A stretch of DNA of 7,842 bases from Sporichthyaceae bacterium (GTDB lineage: Bacteria; Actinomycetota; Actinomycetes; JACCUZ01), in NCBI GenBank assembly GCA_013698395.1, contig JACCUZ010000407.1, forward strand, positions 1-7,842. Direction: 5' to 3'. Below the pieces are notes generated by a model. It was not told where the DNA came from. It saw only the letters and a list, made by a program, of their open reading frames with translations, and searched no databases. Below, in pieces: positions 6,539-7,842 of the stretch. The position numbers and the translations under genes were made by a program. Position 1 is the stretch's first letter. Each line of letters starts with the position of its first letter.

Positions 6539-7480
6539 TTACCGCCGGGCTGCAGAGCGGGCGTCCGTGGCTGCCGCCCATGGCCGGGCCCGCTCGGCGG
6601 CGACGGCGGTCAGCGTCGCGAGCCGCGGCCGGGCGACCGACTCGAGGAAGGTCTGCCGCTCCGCGCCGGTCAATGGAAGCGACTCGCGCCAGACCGAGCG
6701 GCCGGCGATGAAGCCAGACGCACCCCCGTCGTCGAAGGCGACCTGCAGCACGTCGGTGAACTGGTCGAAGGGGACGCCGGCGGAGAGCACAGCCCACGGC
6801 CGGTCAAGGACCTCCGCCAGCCGGCGGCAGCCCTCCGGAGACCCCGGGTACTCGAGCTTGAGCAGGTCGATGTCGAGCTCGTTGAGCGCGCGGGCGGCCT
6901 CGATGATCGCGTCTTCACGTCGCCGGCCGCTGAGGTCCTCGTCGGGCAGCGGGTAGACGAGGTTCTCGATCACCGCCGGGATTCCCACGGAACGGCAGTC
7001 GGCGACGACCTCGCGGACCGCGTCGAGGCACTCGGCCGCAAGGTCCGGCTCACCTGCAGCTGCTAACGGGCGGTCCACGCGCAGCTGCGCGAAGAACTTG
7101 TTGGCGTCGCCGCCCTGGTCGAGCACCCACCGCGCGTCCAGCTCGGGATCACGGTGGGTGCGCGGCTCGCCGTTGAAGCTGCCGCGCACCGCCGGCTCGG
7201 AGGCCACCAGGAGGCCACAGCTCGGGTCCAGAGCGCCGGCCTCGGTGACGGCGGGCACGCCGTACGTCGGGTCGAACAGGATGCCGCTGGCCAGCGGCGT
7301 GAGCGCCCGGGCCACGTCGACCTTGCTGGCGCGCAGGCCCTCGTCGGTCGCCTCGATGCCCACCGCGGTGAACATCCGACGCAGGGTGTTGCGCTGGTCC
7401 ATCGCGATGATGGCGAAGAATCCGTCCTCCCCCGCGATGTCGTCGAGCGTCTTCACCGGGTCGGTCTGGTCGGGCGTCAT
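6539..7480 (-). CDS. LacD/YihT-like class I aldolase (tagatose-bisphosphate-type)
   Basis: A 313-residue cytoplasmic Schiff-base aldolase, similar in size to LacD (about 325) and YihT (about 290). Family enzymes cleave phosphorylated ketoses such as tagatose 1,6-bisphosphate or sulfofructose 1-phosphate, giving dihydroxyacetone phosphate plus an aldehyde. Motifs are FFAIIAMDQRNTLRRM (21-36), SGILFDPTYGVPA (65-77), ANKFF with conserved K128, DLLKLEYPG (205-213) with K208 as the expected Schiff-base lysine, WAVLSAGVPFDQF (229-241) and GASGFIAGRSVW (253-264). The ATG at 7478-7480 overlaps the upstream kinase stop by 4 nt (ATGA), with AAGGAG 5 nt before it. A TAA stop is followed by further stops in the leader. 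It is the last gene before the LacI-controlled promoter region. The substrate is not determinable; the two kinases nearby suggest a ketose phosphate made in this pathway. Confidence 0.88.
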   Translation of the reverse strand: MTPDQTDPVKTLDDIAGEDGFFAIIAMDQRNTLRRMFTAVGIEATDEGLRASKVDVARALTPLASGILFDPTYGVPAVTEAGALDPSCGLLVASEPAVRGSFNGEPRTHRDPELDARWVLDQGGDANKFFAQLRVDRPLAAAGEPDLAAECLDAVREVVADCRSVGIPAVIENLVYPLPDEDLSGRRREDAIIEAARALNELDIDLLKLEYPGSPEGCRRLAEVLDRPWAVLSAGVPFDQFTDVLQVAFDDGGASGFIAGRSVWRESLPLTGAERQTFLESVARPRLATLTAVAAERARPWAAATDARSAARR

Positions 7481-7842
7481 GCGGTCTCCTTCTCAGAGGG
7501 GTGGGTCGGGGTCAAGGCGGCCGGAGTGTCGCGTGCAGGAACCCCGGCGGCTCGGGCGGCCAGCAGGGCGGCGCCGGCGACGCCGGGCTCGGGCAGCGGG
7601 GAGAAGGTCAGGCGGTCGATCACCGAGCTCTTGGCAGCGCGGACACTGGCCATCCGGGTCCAGCCGCCGCTGGCCACGGCGCGTCGGTGCGGGCCGGCCA
7701 CGCGGTCGACCGCAGCCACCAGGACAGCCGTCTCCGTCGCGACGTAGCGGGTGGCCGCTGCCCACAGGACGGCCGGGGAGGCGTCGTCACGCAGCCGCAG
7801 CAGCACGTCGTCACCGGTGGGGCCGGCGCCGGAGACCTCGAG
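7477..7842 (-). CDS. FGGY-family carbohydrate kinase, C-terminal fragment (N-terminus outside window)
   Basis: The last 121 codons of a sugar kinase that continues beyond the window's right edge; the frame is open from base 7842 to the TGA at 7477-7479. The visible part matches the end of the FGGY C-terminal domain: a helix-rich segment, then AVASGGWTRMASVRAAKSSV, where SGGWTRM corresponds to the family's ATP-site glycine motif. IDRLTFSPLPEPGVAGAALLAARAAG follows, ending in the typical small-residue helix. It then has a short Thr/Pro-rich tail. This is a different gene from the xylulokinase-like kinase at the other end. It overlaps the aldolase by 4 nt, so the two are translated together. Substrate specificity lies in the missing N-terminal domain and cannot be judged. 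Confidence 0.82.
   Translation of the reverse strand, partial: LEVSGAGPTGDDVLLRLRDDASPAVLWAAATRYVATETAVLVAAVDRVAGPHRRAVASGGWTRMASVRAAKSSVIDRLTFSPLPEPGVAGAALLAARAAGVPARDTPAALTPTHPSEKETA
7486..7491 (-). promoter_or_regulatory. Ribosome binding site of the aldolase gene
   Basis: The minus-strand sequence AAGGAG lies 5 nt before the aldolase ATG and inside the last codons of the kinase. It confirms the ATG that forms the ATGA overlap. Confidence 0.65.

Overview
The window looks like chromosomal DNA from a high-GC Gram-positive bacterium (Actinomycetota). The signs are very GC-rich codon third positions, frequent GTG starts, 4-nt gene overlaps, a lipoprotein-type solute-binding protein and open frames on the strand opposite almost every gene. 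I cannot name a genus. There are no RNA genes, mobile elements, CRISPR arrays or phage genes.

All eight protein genes lie on the minus strand, so transcription runs from high to low coordinates. They form one carbohydrate or sugar-alcohol (polyol) uptake and catabolism locus. In transcription order: the C-terminal end of an FGGY-family sugar kinase (7477-7842, cut by the window); a LacD/YihT-like class I aldolase (6539-7480); a LacI-family repressor (5315-6388); an ABC transporter made of a single-domain ATPase (4505-5278), an RbsC-type permease (3360-4508) and a lipoprotein sugar-binding protein (2297-3301); a zinc-dependent polyol-type dehydrogenase (1172-2194); and a xylulokinase-like FGGY kinase (1-1169, cut at its C-terminus).

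The control region is the 150-bp gap between the aldolase and lacI. It holds two perfect 12-bp palindromes in tandem (6453-6464 and 6466-6477), the best candidate for the LacI operator. A possible promoter lies just upstream of them. Downstream is a strong ribosome binding site followed by a possible 15-codon leader ORF whose stop overlaps the lacI start. A strong GC hairpin sits between the binding-protein and dehydrogenase genes and may set different expression levels for the two.

Inferred working model: the binding protein captures a polyol or sugar, the permease and ATPase import it, the dehydrogenase oxidises it to a ketose, one or both kinases phosphorylate the ketose, and the aldolase cleaves the phosphorylated ketose to triose-level products. 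LacI de-represses the operon when an intermediate or the substrate is present. The families are clear. The substrate, and whether the product is a ketose 5-phosphate, ketose 1-phosphate or ketohexose bisphosphate, cannot be read from sequence. The pairing of a xylulokinase-like kinase with a LacD-type aldolase and a second FGGY kinase is the least standard part.
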